From: Microbacterium sp. lyk4-40-TSB-66
Lineage (GTDB): Bacteria > Actinomycetota > Actinomycetes > Actinomycetales > Microbacteriaceae
Direction of reading: 5' to 3'
DNA: 64,000 nucleotides
Assembly: GCF_030209475.1 (NCBI RefSeq)
Contig: NZ_JARVRW010000006.1
Location: 108,893-172,892 of the forward strand
Shown: piece by piece, positions 23,302 to 31,646 of the stretch
Layout: every line of letters begins with the position of its first letter
Position numbering within the stretch: position 1 is the first letter of the stretch
The notes under the pieces: model-generated
What the model was told of the DNA's origin: nothing
Seen by the model: the letters and a program-made list of their open reading frames with translations, nothing else
The model's database searches: none
Position numbers and translations under genes: made by a program

Positions 23302-23307
23302 TAGGCT
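23302..23307 (+). promoter_or_regulatory. -10 box of the DUF885 gene, leaderless
   Basis: TAGGCT is spaced 6 nt from the ATG at 23314. GGAGG overlaps the spacer but is too close to the ATG to act as a normal ribosome-binding site. Confidence 0.6.
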
Positions 23308-23313
23308 CGGAGG

Positions 23314-24990
23314 ATGACTGACGCACAACGCACTCCCACGCCGATCGACACGATCGCCGACGCGTGGGTGGACACCCTGGCAGAGCGCGAGCCGACGCTG
23401 GCGACCTACATCGGTCGCTTCGAGCACAACGGTCGCTTCGGCGACTACAGCCCCGAGGGCGCCGAGGCTCTCATCACCGACGCGCGGTCGACGCGGGCCG
23501 CGCTCGAGGCCGCCGACGCGGTCGACTCGATCGACGCCGTCACCAAGATGGATCTGGGGCGCGAGCTCGATCTCATGGTCGAGCAGCACGAGGCCAAGAC
23601 GCACCTGCGCGACCTCAACGTGATCGCCTCGCCCGCGCAGGACATCCGCGCGACCTTCGACCTCATGCCGACCGCGACCGTCGACGACTGGGCGACGATC
23701 TCCACCCGCCTGGGCGCGCTGCCTGACGCGATCGACGGTTACGTCGCAACGCTCCGACGCGGCATCGCCGAGGGGGTCGTCCCGGCACGTCGTCAGGTGA
23801 GCGAGGTCGTCACGCAGATCGCGCGTTACACCGCCGACACCGGGTTCTTCGCCGAGTTCGTCGGAGACGCCTCCCCCGAAGAGGGCCAGCTGCCGGCATC
23901 CCTCGCTCGCGACCTCTCGACGAACGCCAACGCCGCCCGGCTCGCCTACGACTCGCTCGCGCGGTTCCTCTCGTCGGAACTGGCCCCCGTCGCGGGGGAC
24001 CAGGACGCCGTCGGCCGCGAGCTGTACGCGCTGCACTCCCGACGGTTCCTGGGAGCTGCGATCGACCTCGACGAGACGTACGAGTGGGGTGTCGAAGAAC
24101 TCGCGCGCATGGTCGCCGAGCAGGAGGCCATCGCGAACGAGATCCTCCCCGGGGCCACGGTGGAGGAGGCCGTCGCATTCCTCGAGAAGGACGAATCGCG
24201 CAAGCTCCGCGGCACCCAGGCTCTGCAGGAGTGGATGCAGCGCACCAGCGACAGGGCGGTCGAGGAGCTCGGCCGCACGCACTTCGACATCGCCGAGCCC
24301 ATCCGCGCGCTCGAGTGCATGATCGCGCCGACCAACGAGGGCGGGATCTACTACACGGGGCCGACCGACGACTTCTCGCGTCCGGGTCGTATGTGGTGGT
24401 CGGTGCCCGAGGGCGTCGACACCTTCGACACCTGGCGCGAGCTCACCACCGTCTACCACGAGGGTGTTCCGGGGCATCACCTGCAGATCGCACAGGCCGT
24501 CTACAACCGTGCCCAGCTCAACTCGTGGCGGCGCCTGCTCGCCGGCACCAGCGGGCACGCAGAGGGGTGGGCGCTGTACGCCGAGCGCCTCATGGAACAA
24601 CTCGGCTACCTCGACGACCCCGCCGACCGCCTCGGAATGCTCGACGGACAGCGCATGCGCGCGGCGCGCGTGGTGCTCGACATCGGCGTGCACCTGCAGA
24701 AGCCCCGCCTCGACGGCAGCGGCACCTGGGACCACGACTACGCTCTGGCGTTCATGCTGAAGAACGTCAACATGAGCGAGGAATTCGTGCGGTTCGAGGT
24801 GAACCGCTACCTCGGCTGGCCCGGGCAGGCGCCCTCGTACAAGGTGGGTCAGCGCATCTGGGAGCAGGTGCGCGACGAGGAGCAGGAGCGTCGCGGCGCC
24901 GACTTCTCGATGAAGCAGTTCCACACGCGGGCCCTCGACATCGGCGGCGTCGGTCTCGACACGCTGCGTGCCGCCCTGGCATCCGGGTGA
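23314..24990 (+). CDS. DUF885 family metallopeptidase-like protein
   Basis: 558 residues without signal peptide, so probably cytoplasmic. The DUF885 family is related to gluzincin-type carboxypeptidases. The zinc-site-like motif YHEGVPGHHLQ is around residue 381 and the second signature SGHAEGWALYAERLMEQLGY follows about 35 residues later, supplying the glutamate ligand. The C-terminal segment MKQFHTRALDIGGVGLDTLR is typical. No substrate is established for most members; a peptidase role is inferred from the motifs. It is monocistronic, with its own leaderless promoter and a downstream hairpin. Confidence 0.85.
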   Translation: MTDAQRTPTPIDTIADAWVDTLAEREPTLATYIGRFEHNGRFGDYSPEGAEALITDARSTRAALEAADAVDSIDAVTKMDLGRELDLMVEQHEAKTHLRDLNVIASPAQDIRATFDLMPTATVDDWATISTRLGALPDAIDGYVATLRRGIAEGVVPARRQVSEVVTQIARYTADTGFFAEFVGDASPEEGQLPASLARDLSTNANAARLAYDSLARFLSSELAPVAGDQDAVGRELYALHSRRFLGAAIDLDETYEWGVEELARMVAEQEAIANEILPGATVEEAVAFLEKDESRKLRGTQALQEWMQRTSDRAVEELGRTHFDIAEPIRALECMIAPTNEGGIYYTGPTDDFSRPGRMWWSVPEGVDTFDTWRELTTVYHEGVPGHHLQIAQAVYNRAQLNSWRRLLAGTSGHAEGWALYAERLMEQLGYLDDPADRLGMLDGQRMRAARVVLDIGVHLQKPRLDGSGTWDHDYALAFMLKNVNMSEEFVRFEVNRYLGWPGQAPSYKVGQRIWEQVRDEEQERRGADFSMKQFHTRALDIGGVGLDTLRAALASG

Positions 24991-24996
24991 TCTCTG

Positions 24997-25026
24997 CGAG
25001 GGGCGTCGCTTCGGTGGCGCCCCTCG
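24997..25026 (+). terminator. Hairpin after the DUF885 gene
   Basis: 9-nt arms CGAGGGGCG/CGCCCCTCG enclosing TCGCTTCGGTGG, 6 nt after the stop codon. It has no U tract. Confidence 0.6.
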
Positions 25027-25089
25027 GCCATGCGGGGGAATACTCCGCCGTCGCGTAAAGTTCATTCATCCGAATGCAAGGAGACCCCC

Positions 25090-26166
25090 ATGGACGAACG
25101 TCCCCTCGAGCTCGGACTCGACACCTTCGGAGACATCTCGCGCGGATCGGACGGGTCGCTGCAGTCGGACGCGCAGACGATCCGCAATGTCGTGGAACAG
25201 GCGGTGCTCGCCGATCAGGTGGGGCTGTCGTTCTTCGGGGTGGGGGAGCACCACCGCAAGGATTTCGCCGTCACGAGCCCCGAGATCGTGCTGGCCGCCG
25301 CCGCCGCGAGAACGACCGACATCCACCTCGGGACCGCCGTGACGGTGCTCTCGAGCGATGACCCCGTGCGGGTGTATGAGCGCTTCGCGACCCTGGATGC
25401 CGTCTCGAACGGACGCGCCGAGGTGATCCTCGGTCGCGGGTCGTTCATCGAGTCGTTCCCGCTGTTCGGCTACGACCTCGCCGACTACGAGCAGCTCTTC
25501 GAGGAGAAGCTCGAGCTCTTCTCACTCCTGCTCGACGAGAAGCCCGTCACCTGGTCGGGACGCACGCGCGCCGGATTGCAGGATGCCGACGTCTACCCGA
25601 AAACCGAGAAGGGCCTCACGGCGTGGGTCGGCGTCGGCGGTTCCCCGGAATCGGTCGTCCGCGCCGCGCGCTACGGATACGGTCTGGTCCTCGCCATCAT
25701 CGGCGGCTCGTCGGCACGGTTCCGCCCCTACGCCGACCTGTACCGCCGGTCGTTGCAGGAACTCGGCAAGGACCAGCTGCCCATCTCGGTCCACTCGCCC
25801 GGCCACATCGCCGAGACCGATCAGCAGGCGTGGGAAGAGGCCTACGAGGGCGTCGCGGAGTTGAACACCACGATCGGTCGCGAGCGCGGCTGGCCCGCGT
25901 ACAACCGCCTGCGCTTCCAGCAGGACGTCGGCCCCGAGGGGGCCATGTACATCGGCTCGCCCGAGACCGTCGCCCGAAAGATCGTCGCCACCGTGCGGGC
26001 GTTGGGCAACGCCCGCTTCCAGATGAAGTTCGCCAGCGGCTCCATCTCGCACGACCGCCTCATGTCGAGCATCGAGCTCTACGGTACGCGGGTGCTGCCG
26101 CTGGTGCACGAGATGCTCGCCGACAGCGACGCGCGCGTCGCGTCCGACCTCTCCGGCATCCGGTGA
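25090..26166 (+). CDS. LLM class flavin-dependent oxidoreductase
   Basis: 358 residues of the bacterial luciferase-like (LLM) TIM-barrel family, which uses FMN or F420. The N-terminal barrel shows LELGLDTFGDIS, FFGVGEHHRKDFAVTSPEI and HLGTAVTVLSSDDPVRVYE, close to the LLM proteins annotated as putative FMN-dependent luciferase-like monooxygenases. Substrate and cofactor cannot be set from sequence. AAGGAG lies 7 nt before ATG 25090; the in-frame GTG-like starts upstream lack a site. A TAAAGT box around 25056 may be the -10. The stop overlaps the MFS gene start (GTGA), so the two form an operon. Confidence 0.85.
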   Translation: MDERPLELGLDTFGDISRGSDGSLQSDAQTIRNVVEQAVLADQVGLSFFGVGEHHRKDFAVTSPEIVLAAAAARTTDIHLGTAVTVLSSDDPVRVYERFATLDAVSNGRAEVILGRGSFIESFPLFGYDLADYEQLFEEKLELFSLLLDEKPVTWSGRTRAGLQDADVYPKTEKGLTAWVGVGGSPESVVRAARYGYGLVLAIIGGSSARFRPYADLYRRSLQELGKDQLPISVHSPGHIAETDQQAWEEAYEGVAELNTTIGRERGWPAYNRLRFQQDVGPEGAMYIGSPETVARKIVATVRALGNARFQMKFASGSISHDRLMSSIELYGTRVLPLVHEMLADSDARVASDLSGIR

Positions 26167-27497
26167 CCACCAGCACCGACACCGTCCGGGTGTCCGAACG
26201 CCTCGATGCGCTGCCGTTCACGCGGCGGCACGGGCGGATCCTCGGCGGGTCGGGGCTGGGCTGGGCGCTGGATGCCATGGACGTCGGGCTCATCTCGTTC
26301 GTCATCGCCGCCCTCAGCGTGCAGTGGCAGCTGGCTCCGACCGAGGCGTCGTGGGTCGCGTCGGCGGGTTTCGCCGGCATGGCCGTCGGCGCCAGTGTCG
26401 GGGGACTGCTCGCGGACCGTTTCGGCCGCCGCCACGTCTTCGCGTTGACCCTGCTCGTGTACGGCCTCGCGACGGGCGCGAGCGCACTCGTCGGCGGTCT
26501 CGCCGCCCTGCTCGTGCTGCGTTTCGTGGTGGGGCTCGGTCTCGGCGCGGAACTACCGGTCGCCTCGACGTACGTGAGCGAGTTCGCCCCGGCGCGCATG
26601 CGCGGGCGGCTCATCGTCTTCCTCGAGGCGTTCTGGGCCGTGGGCTGGACCGCGGCCGCGTTGATCGGCTACCTCGTCGTCCCGGCGTCGGCGGACGGCT
26701 GGCGCTGGGCCTTCGCCCTCGGCGCGATCCCCGCGGTGTACGCGCTGATCGTGCGCTGGGGCCTGCCCGAATCGCCGCGGTGGCTCGCCTCGCGCGGACG
26801 CAACGCCGAGGCGATCGTCATCGTGCGCGATCTGGAGGCGGCGGCCGGTCGTGTCGCTCTCGAAGCGTCGACGGAGGGTGCGACGGCATCCGCCCCGGAC
26901 GCTCGTCCGAGGGTGAGCGCCCTGTGGGCACCGGCGCTGCGCGCGCGCACGGCGAGTCTCTGGGTGCTGTGGTTCTGCGTGAACTTCTCGTACTACGGCG
27001 CCTTCATCTGGATCCCGACGATTCTCGTGGCCCAGGGCTACGACCTCGTCCGCTCCTTCGGCTTCACCCTCATCATCACGCTTGCCCAGCTGCCGGGGTA
27101 TGCCGTCGCTGCGTGGCTCATCGAGGCGTGGGGCCGGCGCGCGACGCTGGCGACGTTCCTCGCGGGCTCGGCGGTGGCGGCGGTGCTCTTCGGGACGGCG
27201 TCGGGCGAGTTCGCCGTGATCGCCACGGGCATGATGCTGTCGTTCTTCAACCTCGGCGCCTGGGGAGCGCTGTACGCCGCGACGCCCGAAACCTATCCCA
27301 CGGCGCTTCGCGCGACCGGGGCCGGCTGGGCCGCAGGGGTGGGGCGGATCGCGTCGATCATCGCCCCTCTCGCGGTGCCGCCGCTGTTGGGCCTCGGCGG
27401 CGCGCCGTTGCTGTTCGTCGTCTTCGCGGCGTTCTTCGCCGTCGCGGTGGTCGCCGCGCTGTTCCTCCGCGAGCAGCGGGGGCGCGCGCTGGCGTGA
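26163..27497 (+). CDS. MFS transporter, sugar-porter-like (SV2/benzoate type)
   Basis: 444 residues, 12 predicted membrane spans in two halves, joined by a cytoplasmic loop of about 60 residues near 215-250. Family motifs: GLLADRFGRRHVF after span 2, GLGLGAELPVASTYVSEFAPARMRGR at spans 4-5, and GLPESPRWLASRGR in the central loop. TPETYPTALRATGAGW near span 10 marks the metabolite:H+ symporter branch. The substrate is unknown. Coupling to the upstream LLM oxidoreductase suggests the pair handles the same small molecule, by uptake or export. Confidence 0.85.
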   Translation: MTTSTDTVRVSERLDALPFTRRHGRILGGSGLGWALDAMDVGLISFVIAALSVQWQLAPTEASWVASAGFAGMAVGASVGGLLADRFGRRHVFALTLLVYGLATGASALVGGLAALLVLRFVVGLGLGAELPVASTYVSEFAPARMRGRLIVFLEAFWAVGWTAAALIGYLVVPASADGWRWAFALGAIPAVYALIVRWGLPESPRWLASRGRNAEAIVIVRDLEAAAGRVALEASTEGATASAPDARPRVSALWAPALRARTASLWVLWFCVNFSYYGAFIWIPTILVAQGYDLVRSFGFTLIITLAQLPGYAVAAWLIEAWGRRATLATFLAGSAVAAVLFGTASGEFAVIATGMMLSFFNLGAWGALYAATPETYPTALRATGAGWAAGVGRIASIIAPLAVPPLLGLGGAPLLFVVFAAFFAVAVVAALFLREQRGRALA

Positions 27498-27544
27498 CGT
27501 CGCGACCTGTTGGGGAGGCACCCTGGGGAGACGCCGAACATGCG

Positions 27545-27611
27545 GTTTGGGGCGGGATCGGCCCGTTGGGGCGGCAAATGCATGCCCCGAACGGCGAAAC
27601 CCGCCCCGAAC
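27545..27611. repeat. Intergenic inverted repeat with A-A-A'-A' build
   Basis: Four related blocks: GTTTGGGGCGGG (27545-27556) and CCGTTGGGGC (27563-27572) point one way; GCCCCGAACGG (27584-27594) and CCCGCCCCGAAC (27600-27611) point the other. The outer and inner pairs each match with a single mismatch, around the central CAAATGCATG. This is the same arrangement as the CATAAAC element but with a different motif. It lies between the MFS and SGNH genes. Confidence 0.7.
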
Positions 27612-27663
27612 GGCAGAGCGCGCCCCGCATCTGCCACCGCGCCGCCGGCGACCGGCTCGCGCG

Positions 27664-27669
27664 TAGGCT
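27664..27669 (+). promoter_or_regulatory. -10 box of the first SGNH hydrolase gene, leaderless
   Basis: TAGGCT is spaced 6 nt from the ATG at 27676, with no ribosome-binding site. Confidence 0.6.
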
Positions 27670-27675
27670 CGGATC

Positions 27676-28440
27676 ATGGCATCCGTGCGCTACGTCGCGA
27701 TCGGCGACTCGTTCACCGAAGGAGTCGGCGACGAACTGCCCGACGGCACCGTGCGGGGGTGGGCCGACCTCGCTGCCCAGGGGTGGGCGGATGCCGCGGG
27801 GGAGCCGATCCGGTACGCCAACCTCGCGATCCGCGGCAAGCTCATCGAGCCGATCGTCGAGCAGCAGCTCGAACCCGCGCTGGCGCTGAAGCCGACGCAC
27901 CTGTCGTTCAACGGGGGAGGCAACGACATGCTGCGCCCGCGCGCCGACCTCGAGCGCATCGTCGGCATCTTCGAACACGTGCTGCGCCGCTGCGACGAAG
28001 AGGGCGTGCAACTCATCGTGCTGTCGGGGGCGAATCCGTCAGCGGGGCTGCCCCTCGGACGCGTCCTGCAGGTGCGCGGCGATCGGCTCTCGAGCGCGGT
28101 CGAACAGCGGCTCGCGGCGCGGACCGACGTCATCACGGCGTACAACTGGTTCGATCGGGACCTCGCGGGCGGGGAGTTCTGGTCGGTGGACCGTCTGCAC
28201 ATGAACACCCGCGGACACCACCGCGTGGCCGCCCGCGTGATCGAGGCGGTCGGCCTCACCGCGCCGCAGGAGTGGTGGCATCTGCGCGAGATCCCCGAGA
28301 TCGAGCGGCTGAAGGGCAGTGCGTATTACCGCGAGCACGTCGGTCCGTGGGTGCGTCGGCGCCTCGCGGGTACCTCCTCCGGCGACGGCCGGGAGGCGAA
28401 ATTCGGCGGTCAGTGGGTGGAGCTGACACCCGGCGGATAG
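27676..28440 (+). CDS. SGNH/GDSL hydrolase family protein
   Basis: 254 residues, no signal peptide. All SGNH blocks are visible: block I AIGDSFTEGVGD (catalytic Ser), block II glycine in LAIRGKL, block III NGGGNDML (Asn) and block V DRLHMNTRGHHRVA (Asp and His). The family hydrolyses esters or acyl groups of lipids or carbohydrates; the substrate is unknown. It is a close paralog of the gene at 62789-63649, sharing RYVAxGDSFTEGxGD and the EPALALKP segment. The last 50 residues (EIERLKGSAYYREHVGPW) resemble those of other actinobacterial members. Confidence 0.9.
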   Translation: MASVRYVAIGDSFTEGVGDELPDGTVRGWADLAAQGWADAAGEPIRYANLAIRGKLIEPIVEQQLEPALALKPTHLSFNGGGNDMLRPRADLERIVGIFEHVLRRCDEEGVQLIVLSGANPSAGLPLGRVLQVRGDRLSSAVEQRLAARTDVITAYNWFDRDLAGGEFWSVDRLHMNTRGHHRVAARVIEAVGLTAPQEWWHLREIPEIERLKGSAYYREHVGPWVRRRLAGTSSGDGREAKFGGQWVELTPGG

Positions 28441-28487
28441 TCGCATCGGATCGTGGCATCCACCTGGCGCCGATGAGATCGACTGCC

Positions 28488-28493
28488 TATGAT
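28488..28493 (+). promoter_or_regulatory. -10 box of the lipoprotein gene at 28500, leaderless
   Basis: TATGAT is spaced 6 nt from the ATG at 28500. Confidence 0.6.
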
Positions 28494-28499
28494 CGCCGG

Positions 28500-29003
28500 A
28501 TGCCATCGTTGAAAAGGCATCTGTTCCCTCTCGCGGGGGTCGTCGTGGCAGGCGTCGCGCTCGTCGGCTGCACCGGGGGTGACGACGCCGCTCCCACGAC
28601 CGCCTCCCCGACCCCCCAGCCCGAGAGGACGACCCCGGCGGCGACGGCGGATTCGTGGGCGGGATATTTCGACGACGTCGTCGCTGCCGCGGACGTGGGG
28701 CAGTACCTCTGGCAGGCGTGGGGGACCTTCGGCGACCCGGGCGGGGTGGCGCCGTTCCGCAGTGAGAACCGCACGGTAGAGCGCGGTGTCTACGACGTGA
28801 CGCTGCGATGCGCCGGGCCCGAGACGGTGACCGCGCAGATCTCGACGTCGGCCGGCGTCGCGGTCGGTGACCCCGTTCCGTTCGTCTGCGGCGCCTCGAC
28901 GGCCGCGTCGGTCACTCTGCCCGACCGCGGCATGCTCGTGTACCTCGACAGCGACCGCGAGCCGGGGGCGTTCCTCATGCAGGTCGCCCCCGCGGGGGAG
29001 TAG
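28500..29003 (+). CDS. Putative lipoprotein, function unknown
   Basis: 167 residues. An N-terminal signal MPSLKRHLFPLAGVVVAGVALVGC ends in a lipobox (VALVGC, lipidated Cys24), followed by a Thr/Pro-rich linker of about 25 residues. A small domain of about 120 residues follows, with two cysteines (LRCAGPE and FVCGAS) that could form a disulfide. No family was recognised. It would be processed by Lgt (encoded at 10354) and anchored on the outer face of the membrane. The start at 28500 is set by the -10 spacing and the signal peptide; the longer frame upstream is the shadow of the SGNH gene. Confidence 0.75.
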   Translation: MPSLKRHLFPLAGVVVAGVALVGCTGGDDAAPTTASPTPQPERTTPAATADSWAGYFDDVVAAADVGQYLWQAWGTFGDPGGVAPFRSENRTVERGVYDVTLRCAGPETVTAQISTSAGVAVGDPVPFVCGASTAASVTLPDRGMLVYLDSDREPGAFLMQVAPAGE

Positions 29004-29039
29004 CGACGTTTTCACGGGTGGGAGGAGCAGGATAGACAC

Positions 29040-29852
29040 ATGACCCTCGCTCTCGTCACCGGCACCTCCAGCGGCATCGGCCTGCACACCGCCATCGGAC
29101 TCGCACGGTCGGGGGTCGAGGTCGTGGCCACCGTGCGCGACGCCTCGCGTGCGGACGCCCTGCGCTCCGCGGCATCCGAGGCGGGTGTCGAGCTCGACGT
29201 CCGGTCATTGGACGTGACGGATGCCGCCGGCGCGCGGTCCCTGATCGAGGCGGTGGGTCCCCTCGACATCCTCGTCAACAACGCCGGCCGCGGCGCCGTG
29301 GGCACGCTCGAGCAGCTGAGCGACGCAGACCTGCAGGAGCAGCTCGAGACGAACTACCTCTCCGTGGCCCGGCTCACGCGCCTCGTGCTCCCCGGCATGC
29401 GCGAACGTCGCCGCGGCCGGATCATCACCGTCACGAGCGTCGGGGGAGCGGTGGGGCAGCCGTTCGCCGATGCTTACTGCGCCGCGAAGTTCGCGGTCGA
29501 GGGCCTCATGCAGTCGCTCGCCCCCGTCGTCGCCCCGTTCGGCGTCGACGTGGCCATCGTCGAGCCCGCTGCGGTGGCGTCGTCGTTCACCGACTCGGTC
29601 CACCGAGCGGAGCCCGGCCCGTACGCCGTCCAGCAGCAGGCGTACCTCGACCGTACGACGACCGCCTTCGCGTCAGCGCAGTCGGCGGAGGACGCCGCCA
29701 AGACGGTGGTGGAGGCCGCGACCACCTCTGCGCCGCGGTTCCGCTGGCAGACATCGGATGCCGCCGTGCGCTTCGCGAGCCTGTCGCTCGCCGATCTCGA
29801 CGGCTCGCGGGTGCTGTCGGTCACCTCGGGGTGGGTGCGCCCGGGGGAGTGA
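29040..29852 (+). CDS. Short-chain dehydrogenase/reductase
   Basis: 270 residues of classical SDR type. NAD(P) site VTGTSSGIGLHTA near the N terminus, LDVTDAAG, the NNAG motif (ILVNNAGRGAVG), the catalytic Ser in TVTSVGGAVGQPF, and the Tyr/Lys pair in ADAYCAAKFAVEG are all intact, so an active oxidoreductase is expected. The Thr/Arg-type residues after strand 2 (TVRDASRADAL) suggest NADP preference. Substrate unknown. A weak -10 (CAGGAT, 29028-29033) lies 6 nt before the ATG, and GGAGGAG at 29021-29027 is a rather distant ribosome-binding site. Confidence 0.9.
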   Translation: MTLALVTGTSSGIGLHTAIGLARSGVEVVATVRDASRADALRSAASEAGVELDVRSLDVTDAAGARSLIEAVGPLDILVNNAGRGAVGTLEQLSDADLQEQLETNYLSVARLTRLVLPGMRERRRGRIITVTSVGGAVGQPFADAYCAAKFAVEGLMQSLAPVVAPFGVDVAIVEPAAVASSFTDSVHRAEPGPYAVQQQAYLDRTTTAFASAQSAEDAAKTVVEAATTSAPRFRWQTSDAAVRFASLSLADLDGSRVLSVTSGWVRPGE

Positions 29853-29866
29853 CGCCGACCCGCAGG

Positions 29867-30037
29867 TCACCCGCGTCGAGTCATTCGAGCGAACCATTCC
29901 TTCACGCGGCGCGTCTGCCGGTCGGTGTAGTCGTTCGAGAGGCGCAACGCCTCGGCGGGGATGTCCGCGCCCGCCCGCATGTTCGCGATGGCGCGGAGCG
30001 CGCGTTCCTCCTGCGTCTCATCGTCGTCGTCGGGCAT
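29867..30037 (-). CDS. Small acidic/basic protein of 56 residues, unknown
   Basis: Encodes MPDDDDETQEERALRAIANM, then RAGADIPAEALRLSNDYTDR and QTRRVKEWFARMTRRG. No family recognised. The N terminus is strongly acidic, the rest is helix-prone, and the C-terminal 20 residues are basic. Support for it being real: TACGCT lies exactly 6 nt before the ATG, the same leaderless arrangement used by neighbouring genes, and it fills a gap of 255 bases between convergent and tandem genes on the other strand. Codon third positions are mostly G or C. It ends 15 nt from the SDR gene end. Confidence 0.6.
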   Translation of the reverse strand: MPDDDDETQEERALRAIANMRAGADIPAEALRLSNDYTDRQTRRVKEWFARMTRRG

Positions 30038-30043
30038 GCGCCC

Positions 30044-30049
30044 AGCGTA
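30044..30049 (-). promoter_or_regulatory. -10 box of the 56-residue ORF, leaderless
   Basis: Minus-strand TACGCT, then 6 nt (GGGCGC), then ATG at 30037. Confidence 0.5.
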
Positions 30050-30095
30050 ACGGCGGCGCGTGGGGCGAGGGTTGGCCGCGTGGGAGGGCGAGCGC

Positions 30096-30101
30096 TAGCA
30101 T
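30096..30101 (+). promoter_or_regulatory. -10 box of the membrane protein gene at 30108, leaderless
   Basis: TAGCAT is spaced 6 nt from the ATG at 30108. Confidence 0.6.
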
Positions 30102-30107
30102 CCGGTC

Positions 30108-30590
30108 ATGGGTGACTGGGGTGACTTCAATCTCGCGCTCGTCGGGGCGACGGCCGCCCTCGCGGGTCTCGTGATCGTCGCCGCGAGCGTCAACATCGCC
30201 GAGATCGTGAAGGCGCCGGCGCTGACCGCTCGACTCGGGACGGCCATCTCGTCACTGGTGTTGGCGCTCGTGGTCAGCGCGCTCGGGCTCGCACCCGACC
30301 TCGGCGACGTGGTCTACGGGGCGGTCGCCGTGCTGGCCTCGCTCATCGCGGCGACGTTCGCGGTGGATGCCGCACGCCGCATCGCGGCCGACCGCAGCCC
30401 GTTGAATCGGTTGCGGGGCATGAAGAGCGTGCTGGGGTTCCTGGTCCCCGCTGCGTACGCCGTGGGCGGCGTCCTCGTGCTCTCGGGGGCGGTGGCCGCG
30501 GGAACGGCGGCCTTCGCGTTCGGGGCCCTGTTGTCCATCGTCGTCGCCCTGATGATCTCGTGGATCGTGCTCGTGGAGGTACTGCGGTGA
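30108..30590 (+). CDS. Four-span membrane protein, unknown
   Basis: 160 residues starting MGDWGDFNLALVGATAALAG. Four hydrophobic segments: about residues 8-28, 42-62 (SSLVLALVVSALGLAP with the next loop), 65-85 and 105-150, the last probably two spans. A basic loop RIAADRSPLNRLRGMKS sits before the final pair, giving cytoplasmic loops by the positive-inside rule. No enzyme motif or family was recognised. It has its own leaderless promoter and no obvious operon partner; the next gene starts 207 bases downstream. Confidence 0.75.
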   Translation: MGDWGDFNLALVGATAALAGLVIVAASVNIAEIVKAPALTARLGTAISSLVLALVVSALGLAPDLGDVVYGAVAVLASLIAATFAVDAARRIAADRSPLNRLRGMKSVLGFLVPAAYAVGGVLVLSGAVAAGTAAFAFGALLSIVVALMISWIVLVEVLR

Positions 30591-30785
30591 CCGACCCACG
30601 GGCGTCGTAGCGAGCCCCATCGGCGGCGTTGCTCAGGACCCCTGTCGAACCCACCGACCTGGCGCCGAGCGTCTCGTGTCCATCTCGGTCGGGCGTCGCG
30701 ACGGAAGAGGGGGAGCGACAGTGGCGCACTCTTCCACATTCTCGTCGCGCCGGCCACCGCGTGCGGCCGGCCGTGAACCCTCGCC

Positions 30786-30791
30786 TAGCGT
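30786..30791 (+). promoter_or_regulatory. -10 box of the lipoprotein gene at 30798, leaderless
   Basis: TAGCGT is spaced 6 nt from the ATG at 30798. Confidence 0.6.
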
Positions 30792-30797
30792 CGTCGT

Positions 30798-31646
30798 ATG
30801 ACCCAGAAGATGATGCATGAGAAGCTCGTCCGCCTCGGAGCAGTGACCACGGCAGCCCTGGTTCTCGCGGGCTGCACCGGGGGAGGAGAGACCGCTTCCG
30901 CCCCCACGCCCGCCGCTCCCGCGGCCTCCGTCGCCTCCAGCACCCCGGCGCCGGACGCCGGACCCCCCGCCGGTCTACCCGCCGAAGAGGCGGTGCGGAC
31001 CGTCGAGGAGTACCTCGGCGCGATCCAGGCCGAGCAATACGGAGCGGCATACGCCCTGCTGTCCGACGAATCTCGCGCCCTGGTCGGTTCCGAGCAGCAG
31101 TTCACGGAGTCGGCCGCCAACAGCATCGTCCGACCGGATGAGGCAGCCGGCTACCTCGGGGCCGACGGGACCATCGAAGCCGGACAAGGCCCCGCCGAGG
31201 GCACCGTACTGGTGACGGCCGTTCGCGACCGCGTCGCGGACGGGTGGATCGTCCGTGGCACGGACGCGGGAGTGCGCATCGACGACGCCGGCGTGCCCTC
31301 GACCGGTGCAAGCCCGTACGAGTGGGTCAACCCCGCGTCAGGGCCGGAGGACGTTCGCCAGTCCGTCGCCGTCGACCCGGCGGCTCCCGCGGCCGTGATC
31401 TTCCGCGATCTGGCAGCCGACGCCGGGGTGGACGGTCCCGGACTCGTCGGCTTCCCGTCGGAAGTCACCGCCTACATCGGCACGGAGGAAATCCCCGCGA
31501 CATCGGCGGTGAGTGATGTCCAAGCTCGGTGGGACATCGCATGGGATGCCTCGGCGCCGTCCAGCGAAACGCAGCCGCTCACCGTCGCCTGGGAGGTCGA
31601 ACCGGGAACCTGGCGCACGACCACGACGGCGGTCTTCACGGATTAG
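30798..31646 (+). CDS. Putative lipoprotein with NTF2-like/MecA_N-type domain
   Basis: 282 residues. Signal MTQKMMHEKLVRLGAVTTAALVLAGC with lipidated Cys26 and GCTGG context, as in the other lipoprotein at 28500. After a 35-residue Ala/Pro/Thr linker comes a helix-rich segment EEAVRTVEEYLGAIQAEQYGAAYALLSDESRALVGSEQQFTE, typical of NTF2-like domains in extracytoplasmic proteins. A beta-rich C-terminal half of about 150 residues follows (VPSTGASPYEWV, then ADAGVDGPGLVGFPSEVTAY). Function unknown; the fold assignment is by pattern only. Confidence 0.75.
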   Translation: MTQKMMHEKLVRLGAVTTAALVLAGCTGGGETASAPTPAAPAASVASSTPAPDAGPPAGLPAEEAVRTVEEYLGAIQAEQYGAAYALLSDESRALVGSEQQFTESAANSIVRPDEAAGYLGADGTIEAGQGPAEGTVLVTAVRDRVADGWIVRGTDAGVRIDDAGVPSTGASPYEWVNPASGPEDVRQSVAVDPAAPAAVIFRDLAADAGVDGPGLVGFPSEVTAYIGTEEIPATSAVSDVQARWDIAWDASAPSSETQPLTVAWEVEPGTWRTTTTAVFTD

